This document shows, in pieces, positions 23,164 through 33,119 of a DNA stretch of 64,000 nucleotides; within the stretch, counting starts at the first letter, position 1; each line of letters begins with the position of its first letter. Source of the DNA: Caldicellulosiruptor naganoensis (GTDB lineage Bacteria; Bacillota; Thermoanaerobacteria; Caldicellulosiruptorales; Caldicellulosiruptoraceae). A program made the position numbers and the translations under genes. The stretch lies in NCBI RefSeq assembly GCF_026914285.1, contig NZ_CP113864.1, forward strand, positions 905,501 to 969,500, given 5' to 3'. The notes under the pieces were generated by a model, which ran no database searches, was not told the origin of the DNA, and was given only the letters and a program-made list of their open reading frames with translations.

Positions 23164-23210
23164 TTAGCGGGGTAGCACATCTATAGGTATAGTGTGCTGC
23201 CTCGCTAAAA
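23164..23210 (+). terminator. Strong hairpin after the GH74/GH48 gene
   Basis: TTAGCGGGGTAGCACA (23164-23179) pairs with TGTGCTGCCTCGCTAA (23193-23208) almost throughout. The tail is AAATCC, with no T-run, so it may act as a 3'-end stabiliser as well as a terminator. Confidence 0.6.
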
Positions 23211-23295
23211 TCCTGTATAGAGGTGTTCAAAAAATAGTACAAAAAATAAAGAAGTATAATGGCATAAATGCATAAAAAAGAGGGAGTTAGGTTTT

Positions 23296-26200
23296 ATGAT
23301 AAGAGTAAAAACAAAAATAGGAAAGAAATGGTTGAGCATACTATGTACAGTTGTTTTTTTATTGAACATTTTGTTTATAGCAAATGTAACGAATTTACCC
23401 AAAGTTAATGCGGCTACATCTAATGATGGAGTAGTGAAGATAGACACAAGCACGTTAATAGGAACCAATCACGCACATTGCTGGTACAGAGATAAACTGG
23501 AGACGGCATTGCGAGGAATAAGGTCATGGGGTATGAACTCTGTGAGGGTAGTGCTAAGTAATGGTTACCGATGGACGAAGATACCAGCAAGTGAAGTAGC
23601 AAATATTATATCATTATCAAGAAGTCTTGGGTTCAGAGCTATAGTATTAGAAGTTCACGACACGACAGGATATGGTGAGGACGGGGCAGCATGTTCATTG
23701 GCGCAAGCAGTGGAATATTGGAAGGAGATAAAGAGTGTATTAGACGGTAACGAAGATTTTGTAATTATAAACATTGGTAATGAGCCGTATGGGAACAATA
23801 ACTATCAAAACTGGGTTAATGACACGAAGAATGCTATAAAAGCGCTGAGGGATGCGGGATTCAAGCACATGATAATGGTGGATGCGCCGAACTGGGGTCA
23901 GGATTGGTCTAATACTATGAGAGACAATGCTCAGAGCATAATGGAAGCAGATCCGCTGCGCAATTTGGTATTTTCGATTCATATGTACGGTGTATACAAT
24001 ACAGCAAGCAAGGTAGAAGAATATATCAAGTCATTTGTGGAGAAAGGGCTGCCATTAGTTATTGGGGAGTTTGGGCATCAGCATACAGATGGTGATCCTG
24101 ACGAGGAAGCTATTGTCAGGTATGCAAAACAATACAAGATAGGACTTTTTAGCTGGTCTTGGTGTGGCAATTCAAGCTATGTAGGGTACTTGGACATGGT
24201 AAACAATTGGGACCCCAATAATCCAACTCCATGGGGACAATGGTATAAAACCAATGCAATTGGTACATCTTCTACACCAACACCTACGCCGACAGTAACT
24301 CCAACCCCGACACCGACAGTAACAGTAACAGCAACCCCGACCCCGACACCGACACCTGTTAGCACACCTGCGACAAGCGGACAGATAAAGGTACTGTATG
24401 CTAACAAGGAGACAAACAGCACGACAAACACGATAAGGCCATGGTTGAAGGTAGTAAATAGTGGTAGCAGTGCGATAGATTTGAGCAGGGTAACGATAAG
24501 GTACTGGTACACGGTGGATGGAGACAAGGCACAGAGTGCGGTATCAGATTGGGCACAGATAGGAGCAAGCAATGTAACATTCAAGTTTGTGAAGCTGAGC
24601 AGTAGCGTAAATGGAGCGGACTATTACTTGGAGATAGGATTTAAGAGTGGAGCGGGGCAGTTGCAGCCTGGTAAAGACACAGGGGAGATACAGATAAGGT
24701 TTAACAAGAGTGACTGGAGCAATTACAATCAGGGGAATGACTGGTCATGGTTACAGAGCATGACGAGTTATGGAGAGAATATGAAGGTAACGGCGTATAT
24801 AGATGGAGTGCTGGTATGGGGTCAGGAGCCGAGTGGAGCGACACCTGCGCCGACAGTGACGGTTGCACCGACCCCGACACCGACAGTAACACCCACCCCA
24901 ACTCTGACGCCAACCCCAACCCCAACTGCAACACCAACGCCAACATCGACATCGACGCCAACACCAACAGTGACAACAGCACCAACACCGACGCCGAGCA
25001 GCACACCTGCGACAAGCGGGCAGATAAAGGTACTGTATGCTAACAAGGAGACAAACAGCACGACAAACACGATAAGGCCATGGTTGAAGGTAGTAAATAG
25101 TGGTAGCAGTGCGATAGATTTGAGCAGGGTAACGATAAGGTACTGGTACACGGTGGATGGAGACAAGGCACAGAGTGCGGTATCAGATTGGGCACAGATA
25201 GGAGCAAGCAATGTAACATTCAAGTTTGTGAAGCTGAGCAGTAGCGTAAATGGAGCGGACTATTACTTGGAGATAGGATTTAAGAGTGGAGCGGGGCAGT
25301 TGCAGCCTGGTAAAGACACAGGGGAGATACAGATAAGGTTTAACAAGAGTGACTGGAGCAATTACAATCAGGGGAATGACTGGTCATGGTTACAGAGCAT
25401 GACGAGTTATGGAGAGAATGTAAAGGTAACGGCGTATATAGATGGAGTGTTAGTATGGGGTCAGGAGCCGAGTGGAGCGACACCTGCACCGACAGTGACG
25501 GTTGCACCGACACCGACACCGACAGTAACAGCAACCCCAACACCAACACCGACACCGACACCAGCACCGACTCCGACAGCGACGCCGACACCAACACCAA
25601 CACCGACGGTAACACCGACGCCGACCCCGACGCCGACGACAGTTCCAACACCTGCCCCGACACCTGTACCTGGGGTGAATGCTATTTATGTGGCACCAAG
25701 TGGAAGCCCAGATAATCCTGGTACCATTGATCGACCTACTACATTAGAAAAAGCAATCACGATAGTACAACCTGGGCAGATAATCTACATGAGAGGTGGG
25801 ACGTATAAGTATTCTGTGCAGATCACAATTGAAAGAAATAATAGTGGTACAAGCAATGCAAGAAAATGTATTTATGCATTTCCAAATGAAAGGCCAATAT
25901 TGGACTTTTCATCTCAACCATATGGGAGTGTGGACTCAAATCCAAGAGGATTACAGATTAATGGGAACTATTGGCACATAAAAGGATTAGAAGTCATGGG
26001 AGCTGCGGACAACGGAATCTTCGTAGGAGGCAGCTACAATATAATTGAACAATGTGAAATTCATCATAACAGAGATTCAGGTTTGCAGATAAGCAGGTAT
26101 ATAAGTTCTGCAACCAGAGATGAGTGGCCAAGTTATAACTTGATATTGAATTGTACATCACATGACAATATGGATCCAGATAACGGTGAAGATGCAGATG

Positions 26201-26829
26201 GTTTTGCATGCAAACTAACAGCAGGACCAGGAAATGTGTTCCGAGGTTGTGTAGCGTACTACAATGTTGATGATGGTTGGGATTTATACACAAAAAGTGA
26301 GACAGGAGCTATTGGTGAAGTATTAATTGAGGATTGTGTGGCATATGGTCACGGGCAAACATCAAACGGAAGTGCCACATCTAGCAGTGATGGAAATGGC
26401 TTTAAGCTAGGAGGCAGTAATATAAAGGTCAATCATACAGTGAGAAGATGTATAGCATTTAATAACAACAAACATGGATTTACTTATAATAGTAATCCGG
26501 GTAGCATAACAGTGGAAAATTGTACGGGCTATAATAACGGTTTAAAGGTAAGTGGAAGGAACTTTTATTTTGAAGAAGGTACACACGTGTTGAAGAATTG
26601 TTTATCATACAAAGAGAGTGCATCGAGTGATTTGGTAAGTGGAACGATAATTAATTGTGTTTTGTGGAGTAATAGGCAAGCAATAAAGCCAAATGGTCAA
26701 CTGGTAACCGATAATGACTTTTACAGCTTAACACCAACTATAACAAGGAATAGTGATGGGAGTTTAAACTTAGGAGACTTTTTAAAGCCAAAGCCTGGTA
26801 GTGGTTTAGAAGGAATAGGAGCAAGGTAA
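23296..26829 (+). CDS. Secreted GH5_8 mannanase-CBM3-CBM3-PL9 pectate lyase chimera
   Basis: The product is a 1177-residue extracellular enzyme joining a hydrolase and a lyase. After a signal peptide (about 1-39) comes a GH5 mannanase (about 44-325) with Glu residues in NIGNEPYG and VIGEFGHQH, nearly identical to the GH5 at 10108. Two CBM3 modules (361-512, 574-725) and a long Pro/Thr linker (about 727-793) follow. The last part (about 796-1177) is a right-handed beta-helix of PL9 type, starting IYVAPSGS and containing [15 protein letters not shown] and [11 protein letters not shown], which hold the Ca-binding and catalytic region of PL9 enzymes. ATG 23296 follows AGGGAGTTAGG. In C. bescii the corresponding mannanase is joined to GH44 and the PL9 is separate, so this looks like a recombination product. 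Confidence 0.92.
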   Translation: MIRVKTKIGKKWLSILCTVVFLLNILFIANVTNLPKVNAATSNDGVVKIDTSTLIGTNHAHCWYRDKLETALRGIRSWGMNSVRVVLSNGYRWTKIPASEVANIISLSRSLGFRAIVLEVHDTTGYGEDGAACSLAQAVEYWKEIKSVLDGNEDFVIINIGNEPYGNNNYQNWVNDTKNAIKALRDAGFKHMIMVDAPNWGQDWSNTMRDNAQSIMEADPLRNLVFSIHMYGVYNTASKVEEYIKSFVEKGLPLVIGEFGHQHTDGDPDEEAIVRYAKQYKIGLFSWSWCGNSSYVGYLDMVNNWDPNNPTPWGQWYKTNAIGTSSTPTPTPTVTPTPTPTVTVTATPTPTPTPVSTPATSGQIKVLYANKETNSTTNTIRPWLKVVNSGSSAIDLSRVTIRYWYTVDGDKAQSAVSDWAQIGASNVTFKFVKLSSSVNGADYYLEIGFKSGAGQLQPGKDTGEIQIRFNKSDWSNYNQGNDWSWLQSMTSYGENMKVTAYIDGVLVWGQEPSGATPAPTVTVAPTPTPTVTPTPTLTPTPTPTATPTPTSTSTPTPTVTTAPTPTPSSTPATSGQIKVLYANKETNSTTNTIRPWLKVVNSGSSAIDLSRVTIRYWYTVDGDKAQSAVSDWAQIGASNVTFKFVKLSSSVNGADYYLEIGFKSGAGQLQPGKDTGEIQIRFNKSDWSNYNQGNDWSWLQSMTSYGENVKVTAYIDGVLVWGQEPSGATPAPTVTVAPTPTPTVTATPTPTPTPTPAPTPTATPTPTPTPTVTPTPTPTPTTVPTPAPTPVPGVNAIYVAPSGSPDNPGTIDRPTTLEKAITIVQPGQIIYMRGGTYKYSVQITIERNNSGTSNARKCIYAFPNERPILDFSSQPYGSVDSNPRGLQINGNYWHIKGLEVMGAADNGIFVGGSYNIIEQCEIHHNRDSGLQISRYISSATRDEWPSYNLILNCTSHDNMDPDNGEDADGFACKLTAGPGNVFRGCVAYYNVDDGWDLYTKSETGAIGEVLIEDCVAYGHGQTSNGSATSSSDGNGFKLGGSNIKVNHTVRRCIAFNNNKHGFTYNSNPGSITVENCTGYNNGLKVSGRNFYFEEGTHVLKNCLSYKESASSDLVSGTIINCVLWSNRQAIKPNGQLVTDNDFYSLTPTITRNSDGSLNLGDFLKPKPGSGLEGIGAR
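23455..24251 (+). repeat. Duplicated GH5_8 module, copy 2
   Basis: Partner of 10134-10930. In this gene the module is N-terminal, in the other C-terminal, so the copied unit moved between opposite ends of two proteins. Confidence 0.9.
24376..24831 (+). repeat. CBM3 module copy 7 of 9
   Basis: 456 nt. Variable sites: [23 protein letters not shown]. Confidence 0.95.
25015..25470 (+). repeat. CBM3 module copy 8 of 9
   Basis: 456 nt. Variable sites: [23 protein letters not shown]. It differs from copy 7 by Met/Val at the last site. Confidence 0.95.
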
Positions 26830-26832
26830 TTA

Positions 26833-26888
26833 CCTTACCCTCTCCGCTTGAAAGCAAAAAATAGAAAGGTCAAGCGGAGAGGGGAAGG
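26833..26888 (+). terminator. Long hairpin between the PL9 and PL3 genes
   Basis: CCTTACCCTCTCCGCTTGA (26833-26851) pairs with TCAAGCGGAGAGGGGAAGG (26870-26888) with one mismatch, around an A-rich loop. No T-run follows. It ends 22 bases before the Shine-Dalgarno sequence of the PL3 gene, so it could be a partial terminator or protect the PL3 transcript after cleavage. Confidence 0.6.
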
Positions 26889-26924
26889 ATGAAATCTAAG
26901 AATAAAAAAGAGGAGGTTTGGGTG

Positions 26925-28268
26925 ATGAGTAACAAGAAGATTTTAGCCATTATAGTCAGTTTGATAATGGTTGTATCATTGTTTACAGGGATTGGGTTGC
27001 GTAATGAAGTTGCAAAGGCGGCGACACTTTTGACAGATGATTTTGAAGATGGCAACAGGGATGGATGGTCGACCTCGAACGGTAGCTGGAGTGTAGTAGT
27101 GGATGGGAGCAAGGTTTTAAAGCAGGCTAGCACAGGATCTGAGGCGAGAGCGTATACTGGTTCATCTGACTGGAGCAATTATACAGTTGAAGCGAAAGTT
27201 AAGGTATTGGGTGTGAAGGATTTGAGTTCAGGTGCGGGAGTGATAGTGAGATATAAGAACTCAGGTAACTTTTATGCGTTGGTATTGAGAGATTCAAAGA
27301 TAGAGATAGTGAAGAAGGTAAACGGGAGTAGGAGTACATTGGCGTTCAAGTCGTTTGCGTTGAAGCAGGATACCTGGTATAATGTGAAATTAGAAGTAAA
27401 TGGGAACAAGTTAATTGGATATGTTAATGGGAGTCAAGTATTAAGTGCAAGTGATTCATCGATTGCGACAGGGAAAGCAGGTTTAATAGCTGACAGGTGT
27501 GTTGCTGAATTTGATGATGTTATTGTAAATTCAAGTGTGAGCGGTCCAGCACCTACTCCGGCACCAACACCGACTTCATCAGTGACACCAACACCAACGT
27601 CAACTCCAACGCCAACCAAAACACCTACTCCAACTTCGACACCAGTACCAACACAAACTCCAACAGTAACACCTACTCCAATCCCAAATACTGGTGGTGT
27701 TTTAGTTATTACAGATACAATAATTGTTAAATCCGGTCAAACATATGATGGTAAAGGAATAAAAATAATAGCTCAAGGAATGGGTGATGGAAGTCAATCT
27801 GAAAATCAAAAGCCCATATTTAAACTTGAAAAAGGGGCAAAGTTGAAAAATGTAATAATTGGAGCGCCAGGTTGTGACGGGGTACATTGTTATGGTGATA
27901 ATGTGGTTGAAAATGTTGTATGGGAAGATGTTGGAGAGGATGCGTTGACTGTAAGAGGTGAGGGGGTAGTGGAAGTTATTGGTGGTTCAGCAAAAGAAGC
28001 TGCTGACAAGGTGTTCCAACTTAATGCACCGTGTACATTCAAAGTAAAAAACTTCACAGCTACAAATATAGGAAAGCTTGTAAGGCAAAATGGTGGTACT
28101 ACTTTCAAAGTAGTTATTTATCTTGAAGATGTAACATTAAACAATGTAAAAAGCTGTGTTGCAAAATCTGATAGTCCAGTATCAGAACTGTGGTATCATA
28201 ACTTGAATGTAAATAATTGCAAAACATTATTTGAATTTCCGTCCCAATCGCAGATACATCAATACTAA
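26925..28268 (+). CDS. Secreted CBM66-like-PL3 pectate lyase
   Basis: The product is a 447-residue extracellular pectate lyase. After a signal peptide (about 1-34, ending VAKAAT) comes a beta-sandwich module of CBM66/laminin-G type (about 36-205; starts LTDDFEDGNRDGW, ends AEFDDVIVN). A Pro/Thr linker (about 208-250) leads to a compact PL3 beta-helix (about 253-447) with GCDGVHCYGDN, EDVGEDALTVRG and KEAADKVFQLN, where Ca-binding acids and the catalytic Lys/Arg lie in this family. I start at ATG 26925, eight bases after AGGAGG; an earlier in-frame ATG at 26889 overlaps the hairpin and has no ribosome site. It matches the C. bescii PL3 enzyme in plan and place. It lacks CBM3, so it targets pectin rather than cellulose. 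Confidence 0.92.
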   Translation: MSNKKILAIIVSLIMVVSLFTGIGLRNEVAKAATLLTDDFEDGNRDGWSTSNGSWSVVVDGSKVLKQASTGSEARAYTGSSDWSNYTVEAKVKVLGVKDLSSGAGVIVRYKNSGNFYALVLRDSKIEIVKKVNGSRSTLAFKSFALKQDTWYNVKLEVNGNKLIGYVNGSQVLSASDSSIATGKAGLIADRCVAEFDDVIVNSSVSGPAPTPAPTPTSSVTPTPTSTPTPTKTPTPTSTPVPTQTPTVTPTPIPNTGGVLVITDTIIVKSGQTYDGKGIKIIAQGMGDGSQSENQKPIFKLEKGAKLKNVIIGAPGCDGVHCYGDNVVENVVWEDVGEDALTVRGEGVVEVIGGSAKEAADKVFQLNAPCTFKVKNFTATNIGKLVRQNGGTTFKVVIYLEDVTLNNVKSCVAKSDSPVSELWYHNLNVNNCKTLFEFPSQSQIHQY

Positions 28269-28331
28269 TTGTTCATTTAAGAAAGGAATAATGACGTTTT
28301 AGTGAGTAAAATAGAGAAAAAAGTAGATAAG

Positions 28332-28393
28332 AGTGCGTGTGATGAATTTGATATTTATATGAAGTCCTCAAATTCATCACACGCCACTTTTTT
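28332..28393 (+). terminator. Intrinsic terminator after the PL3 gene
   Basis: AGTGCGTGTGATGAATTTG (28332-28350) pairs with CAAATTCATCACACGCCACT (28369-28388) with few mismatches and runs into TTTTTT. This is the strongest terminator in the locus. Confidence 0.85.
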
Positions 28394-28456
28394 GGATGAG
28401 TCTTTTGTAGGTTATTACAATTGAAGATAAAGAGAAAGGTTTTGGAGGGGAGTTCA

Positions 28457-30931
28457 ATGTTAACTAAGAAAAAGCTTAAGGAGTATGTATATTTTGTATC
28501 AATTATTTTTTTTATAAGTGTTATATTGTTAAATGGGCAGATAAATGTGAGCAAAAGTAATTTAGCAATGGCTGCAACAGGAAGTCAAATTGAGAAGTTA
28601 AATAGAGGATTAATTGCAATAAAAGTGACAAACGGAGTATTTTTAAGTTGGAGAATGTTTGGTTCAGATCCAGCGAATATAGGATTTAATATTTACAGAA
28701 ATGGAGCAAAGATAACTAAAGCACCAATTCAGAACAGCACAAACTATGTTGATGCTGATGGAACAACCAGTTCGAGATATTATGTAAGAGCAGTGATAAA
28801 TGGGGCAGAGGTAGAACAATCTGAAGAAGTAAGTGTGCTTAATAGCAATTATATTGAAATAAAATTAAATAAACCAGCGAATTCTCCACTCGGTGCTTCA
28901 TATTCGCCAAATGATGCAAGTGTCGGCGATTTAGATGGTGATGGGGAATATGAGATTGTTCTGAAATGGGATCCAAGTGATTCAAAGGATAACTCACAAG
29001 CTGGATATACAAGCAATGTGTATTTAGACGCTTACAAATTAAATGGCAAGTTCTTATGGAGAATTGATTTGGGTAGGAATATAAGAGCAGGAGCACATTA
29101 TACACAATTTATAGTATATGATTTAGATGGTGACGGAAAAGCTGAAGTTGCATGTAAAACAGCTGATGGAACGATAGATGGACAAGGCAATGTGATAGGA
29201 AATCCAAATGCTGATTGGCGGAATTCGTCTGGCTATGTTTTATCAGGTCCTGAATATTTGACTATATTTGAAGGTGCGACAGGAAGAGCAATAAAGACAG
29301 TTAATTATATTCCGCCACGTGGAAATGTTTCATCATGGGGCGATTCATATGGAAACAGGGTTGACAGGTTTTTAGCAGCAGTAGCTTATTTGGATGGGAA
29401 GAGGCCTAGCTTAATTATGTGCCGAGGATATTACACAAAAACATATATAGTTGCTTGGAATTGGCAAAATGGCGATTTAACAAAGTTATGGCAATTTGAC
29501 ACAGGAGAGATTAAAGATGGATATAGAGATGATTACGAAGGGCAAGGAAATCACAATTTAAGTGTAGCTGATGTTGACAATGATGGTAAGGATGAAATAA
29601 TATACGGCGCGATGGCAGTAGATGATAATGGAGCACCGTTATATTCAACCAAATTAGGTCATGGTGATGCAATGCATGTGTCAGATATTAATCCAGACAG
29701 GCCTGGATTAGAAGTTTGGCAGTGTCATGAAGGAAGCACAGGAGCGAGTCTAAGAGACGCGAAGACTGGGCAGATATTAGTAAGGGTTTTAACATCTGGA
29801 GATTGTGGGCGTGCTTTGGCGGCAGACGTTGATCCGAGATATAAAGGGTTAGAAGTGTGGGCAGCAGGGGTAAGTATTAGAGATTGTAAGGGAAATGTAA
29901 TCAGTAATGCGACACCACCATGTAACTTTGCAATTTGGTGGGACGGGGATTTAGGCAGAGAATTATTGGATAAAACATATATTTACGAATGGGATTATAA
30001 CAATAATAGAACAAATACTATATTTACAGCAAGTGGATGTTCATCAAATAACAACACAAAGGCAACGCCCTGCCTGAGTGCAGATATATTTGGAGATTGG
30101 CGAGAAGAGGTTATATTTAGGACTAGTGATAACAATGCAATCAGGATATATACAACCACCACATTGACAAATTATAAGATACCTACGCTTATGCATAACA
30201 GGCAATATAGAGTGTCTATAGCATGGCAGAACGTTGCATATAATCAACCACCTCACGTAAGTTTTTATTTAGGGTATGAGACTAATGTGAATAACATATA
30301 TCAATATTTTGAAGGGTATGGGCAACAACCAATTGCTACACCGTCGCTAACCCCGACAAAAACACCAACGCCTACATCAACTCCATCGCCAACATCAACT
30401 GCAACATATACGCCAACTCCAACAGCAACACCAACTCTAACCCCGACGCCTGTTAGTACCCCTGTGACAAGCAGGCAGATAAAGGTACTGTATGCTAACA
30501 AGGAGACAAACAGCACGACAAACACGATAAGGCCATGGTTGAAGGTAGTAAATAGTGGTAGCAGTGCGATAGATTTGAGCAGGGTAACGATAAGGTACTG
30601 GTACACGGTGGATGGTGAGAGAGCACAGAGTGCGGTATCAGACTGGGCACAGATAGGGGCAAGCAATATAACATTCAAGTTTGTGAAGCTGAGCAACAGT
30701 GTAGAAGGAGCGGACTATTATTTAGAGATAGGATTTAAGAGTGGAGCAGGGCAGTTGCAGCCTGGGAAGGACACAGGAGAGATACAGATAAGGTTTAACA
30801 AGAGTGACTGGAGCAATTACAATCAGGGGAATGACTGGTCATGGATACAGAGCATGACGAGTTATGGAGAGAATGTGAAGGTAACGGCGTATGTAGATGG
30901 GGTGCTGGTATGGGGGCAAGAACCAAAATAA
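28457..30931 (+). CDS. Secreted PL11-CBM3 rhamnogalacturonan lyase
   Basis: The product has 824 residues and cuts the rhamnogalacturonan I backbone of pectin by beta-elimination. After a signal peptide (about 1-37) comes a PL11 eight-bladed propeller (about 40-625) with Ca-binding Asp-Gly loops such as [20 protein letters not shown] and [10 protein letters not shown], plus [14 protein letters not shown] short Pro/Thr linker follows, then one CBM3 module (672-823). I start at ATG 28457, six bases after GGAGGGG; an upstream in-frame ATG at 28421 has no ribosome site. It is the last enzyme of the locus. A CBM3 on a pectin lyase would hold it to cellulose beside its substrate. Confidence 0.93.
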   Translation: MLTKKKLKEYVYFVSIIFFISVILLNGQINVSKSNLAMAATGSQIEKLNRGLIAIKVTNGVFLSWRMFGSDPANIGFNIYRNGAKITKAPIQNSTNYVDADGTTSSRYYVRAVINGAEVEQSEEVSVLNSNYIEIKLNKPANSPLGASYSPNDASVGDLDGDGEYEIVLKWDPSDSKDNSQAGYTSNVYLDAYKLNGKFLWRIDLGRNIRAGAHYTQFIVYDLDGDGKAEVACKTADGTIDGQGNVIGNPNADWRNSSGYVLSGPEYLTIFEGATGRAIKTVNYIPPRGNVSSWGDSYGNRVDRFLAAVAYLDGKRPSLIMCRGYYTKTYIVAWNWQNGDLTKLWQFDTGEIKDGYRDDYEGQGNHNLSVADVDNDGKDEIIYGAMAVDDNGAPLYSTKLGHGDAMHVSDINPDRPGLEVWQCHEGSTGASLRDAKTGQILVRVLTSGDCGRALAADVDPRYKGLEVWAAGVSIRDCKGNVISNATPPCNFAIWWDGDLGRELLDKTYIYEWDYNNNRTNTIFTASGCSSNNNTKATPCLSADIFGDWREEVIFRTSDNNAIRIYTTTTLTNYKIPTLMHNRQYRVSIAWQNVAYNQPPHVSFYLGYETNVNNIYQYFEGYGQQPIATPSLTPTKTPTPTSTPSPTSTATYTPTPTATPTLTPTPVSTPVTSRQIKVLYANKETNSTTNTIRPWLKVVNSGSSAIDLSRVTIRYWYTVDGERAQSAVSDWAQIGASNITFKFVKLSNSVEGADYYLEIGFKSGAGQLQPGKDTGEIQIRFNKSDWSNYNQGNDWSWIQSMTSYGENVKVTAYVDGVLVWGQEPK
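30470..30925 (+). repeat. CBM3 module copy 9 of 9
   Basis: 456 nt. Variable sites: [24 protein letters not shown], plus private changes SNITF and AYVDG. It is the only copy at a protein C-terminus. Confidence 0.95.
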
Positions 30932-30996
30932 TAGGTTTATAGAAAATAATTTAATGACAAAAAATTGTTAACTGCAAATTAAAAATGCAACGGATA

Positions 30997-31137
30997 AAAA
31001 TTATTAAAGCCATAGCTTCGAACCATGTGTAATATTGGTGATATAAAATTTTACAAAATATGTATACGAAGCTATGGCTTTATTTTTATCTTGTGGTTCT
31101 GAATACCTGTAAATACTTCTGATTATAACTCTCTTTT
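30997..31137 (+). repeat. 141-bp direct repeat left of the insertion sequence
   Basis: It appears identical to 33120-33260 (offset 2123) and ends exactly where the IS terminal repeat begins. It is read as an exceptionally long target-site duplication. Confidence 0.93.
31006..31087 (+). terminator. Terminator-like hairpin after the PL11 gene
   Basis: AAAGCCATAGCTTCG (31006-31020) pairs perfectly with CGAAGCTATGGCTTT (31067-31081), followed by ATTTTT. The loop is long (46 bases). A second copy (33129-33210) lies beyond the IS because the direct repeat contains it. Confidence 0.7.
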
Positions 31138-31277
31138 CTTGACTTTGTCAGTTAAGAGGTGTTTTTGAGCTAACAAAAAATAACAAAGTCTTAATTTATG
31201 CGGGTTTCAAGAAGAGAAAAATAAAAAATTTTAAAAAATGTAGGGACAAATTTTAGCTTAATATATACTGAATTTGC

Positions 31278-31306
31278 TTGACTTTTTAAATATTTTGTGG
31301 TACAAT
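31278..31306 (+). promoter_or_regulatory. Transposase promoter
   Basis: TTGACT (31278-31283), a 17-base spacer and TACAAT (31301-31306) lie 30 bases before the transposase start and inside the IS. Confidence 0.75.
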
Positions 31307-31335
31307 ATAACAAACTATCTTCAAGGAGTTGCCAT

Positions 31336-33039
31336 ATGTTTGTCAAAATTACTAATGCTGGCGGTTATCAGTATGTTAGGTTAGTCGAAAATTACCGTGA
31401 AAATGGTAAAGTAAAGCAAAGAGTACTATTTAACTTTGGTAGACTTGATATTCTCAAAGATGACCCCGCTTTTAAAAACATTGTAAAAAAACTATCTGAT
31501 ATTGTCGCTGAAACAACTACTGAGAATGCAAAAGCTGTTACTATTGAATCTGAAGAAGATATTTCGGATGCAGTTGTAAAAAACTGGGGATACATTGTAT
31601 ACAGAAAGTTATGGCAGGAGCTTGAAATTGATAAGTTTTTAAAAGGGAAAGCAGCAAAAGAGAGAAAGATAAAATTTGATGTAGACAAAGTAAGTTTTTT
31701 AATGACCATACAGAGATTGATAGAGCCAATGAGCAAACTAAGAACTTATCATCAGAGAAGCAAATATTTTGGATTTGAAGAGGATATAGATTTGAATCAA
31801 TTGTACAGGTGTTTAGATTTTCTTGACAGTGTAAAAGAAGATTTAGAGACATACCTGTATCAGAGAAATAAAGACTTATTTAAGATGGTAGTTGATGTAG
31901 TGTTTTATGATGTGACGACAATATACTTTGAGAGTTGTAGAGCGGATGAACTTAAAAATTTTGGGTTTAGCAAAGACAACAAGGTAAATGAAGTGCAAGT
32001 TGTATTAGGGCTTTTGGTGGACAAAGAAGGCAGACCGATAGGGTATGAACTTTTTCCTGGTAATACGATAGATAGCAAGACGATGGTAAAGATACTGAGG
32101 AAGCTGAAGGAAAAATTTAGTATAGATAAGATAATAATAGTAGCAGACAAAGGGCTTAACAGCAGAATAAATTTAAAGATGATAAAAGAAGCTGGGTACG
32201 ACTATATAGTAGCAAGCAGATTAAAGAATGCAAGTAAAGAAATTTTAGATGAAGTTTTTAATGAAGAAGGATATAAAAGACTTGATGGCAAAAGATGTTT
32301 GAATGCTGAAGAAATTTATGGTGATGAATTCAAATATAAGGTATTGGAAAGAACAAATATTGTCAAGGATGAAGAGGGTAAAGAGTTCAAAATAGAAGAG
32401 AATTTGATAATAACGTATTCAAGCAAGAGAGCCAAGAAAGACAAAGAAGACAGAGAGAGATTGGTAAGAAAAGCCAAAGAGCTTTTAGAGAACAAAGGAA
32501 GCATAACAGCCTTAGAAAAGAAAGGTGCAAGGAAATATTTGAAGAAGAAATCAAAATCAGAAGAATATGTATTGGATGAGGAAGCGATAAAACGAGATGA
32601 GAAATTTGACGGTTATTATGCAATTCAAACGAGCAAAAAGGATATGGATGTAGAAGAGGTTTTAGGAGCATATCACGATTTATGGAAGATAGAACAGTCA
32701 TTCAGAGTAATGAAAAGCTGTTTAGAAGTGCGACCGATATATCACTTTACAGAAAGCAGAATAAAAGGACATTTTGTGATATGTTTTTTGGCATTTTTAC
32801 TGCAAAGGACATTGGAATATATTTTGAGGAGAAAAGGTAAAGGAATAAGTAGTGAAAGGATAATGGAAGCAATATATTCAATGAACTTTTTTGAAATAGA
32901 GATAAAAGGGAAGAAATATTTGATAAAGCAAAGAATTGAGGGAGGAGCTGGAGATATACTGAATGTAATGAAGATAAAGGGTCCAAAAAACTTCATGACA
33001 TATGAGGAAGGCTTAGAATTTATTGGTATTAGCAAATGA
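31336..33039 (+). CDS. IS1634/IS4-type DDE transposase
   Basis: The product has 567 residues. The N-terminus (MFVKITNAGGYQYVRLVE...) is typical of IS1634 transposases. Candidate catalytic acids are Asp in FYDVTTIYFES, Asp in IIIVADKGLNSR, and Glu in the Y-x(3)-W-K-I-E-Q-S-F-R stretch at about residue 453, the IS4-type Y-R-E region. I start at ATG 31336 behind AAGGAG; an in-frame GTG at 31297 lies within the promoter. It cuts and rejoins its own element. The frame is intact with no frameshift, so the element may still be active. Confidence 0.92.
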   Translation: MFVKITNAGGYQYVRLVENYRENGKVKQRVLFNFGRLDILKDDPAFKNIVKKLSDIVAETTTENAKAVTIESEEDISDAVVKNWGYIVYRKLWQELEIDKFLKGKAAKERKIKFDVDKVSFLMTIQRLIEPMSKLRTYHQRSKYFGFEEDIDLNQLYRCLDFLDSVKEDLETYLYQRNKDLFKMVVDVVFYDVTTIYFESCRADELKNFGFSKDNKVNEVQVVLGLLVDKEGRPIGYELFPGNTIDSKTMVKILRKLKEKFSIDKIIIVADKGLNSRINLKMIKEAGYDYIVASRLKNASKEILDEVFNEEGYKRLDGKRCLNAEEIYGDEFKYKVLERTNIVKDEEGKEFKIEENLIITYSSKRAKKDKEDRERLVRKAKELLENKGSITALEKKGARKYLKKKSKSEEYVLDEEAIKRDEKFDGYYAIQTSKKDMDVEEVLGAYHDLWKIEQSFRVMKSCLEVRPIYHFTESRIKGHFVICFLAFLLQRTLEYILRRKGKGISSERIMEAIYSMNFFEIEIKGKKYLIKQRIEGGAGDILNVMKIKGPKNFMTYEEGLEFIGISK

Positions 33040-33119
33040 TGTAGTGACAAAATTGAGGTCCATATTTTGTCAATCCCAGTCCTCCCAAGCTTTTTGAGCT
33101 TCAAACTGACAAAGTCAAG

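Larger units (their letters stand above)
31138..33119 (+). mobile_element. IS1634-like insertion sequence, complete (1982 bp)
   Basis: The ends are perfect 16-bp inverted repeats, CTTGACTTTGTCAGTT at 31138-31153 and its complement at 33104-33119. One intact transposase gene fills the element. Both ends abut the 141-bp direct repeats. An intact gene, perfect ends and identical flanks point to recent insertion. It landed just after the PL11 terminator and interrupts no gene that I can see. Confidence 0.92.

Noticed and set aside
26889-26924. Earlier ATG start for the PL3 gene
   Set aside because: It overlaps the hairpin, lacks a ribosome site and would put a charged tail before the signal peptide; ATG 26925 has AGGAGG at proper spacing.
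31006-31081. Large inverted repeat by the PL11 gene as an IS end or recombination site
   Set aside because: It lies fully inside the direct repeat, occurs on both sides in the same orientation, and fits a terminator better.
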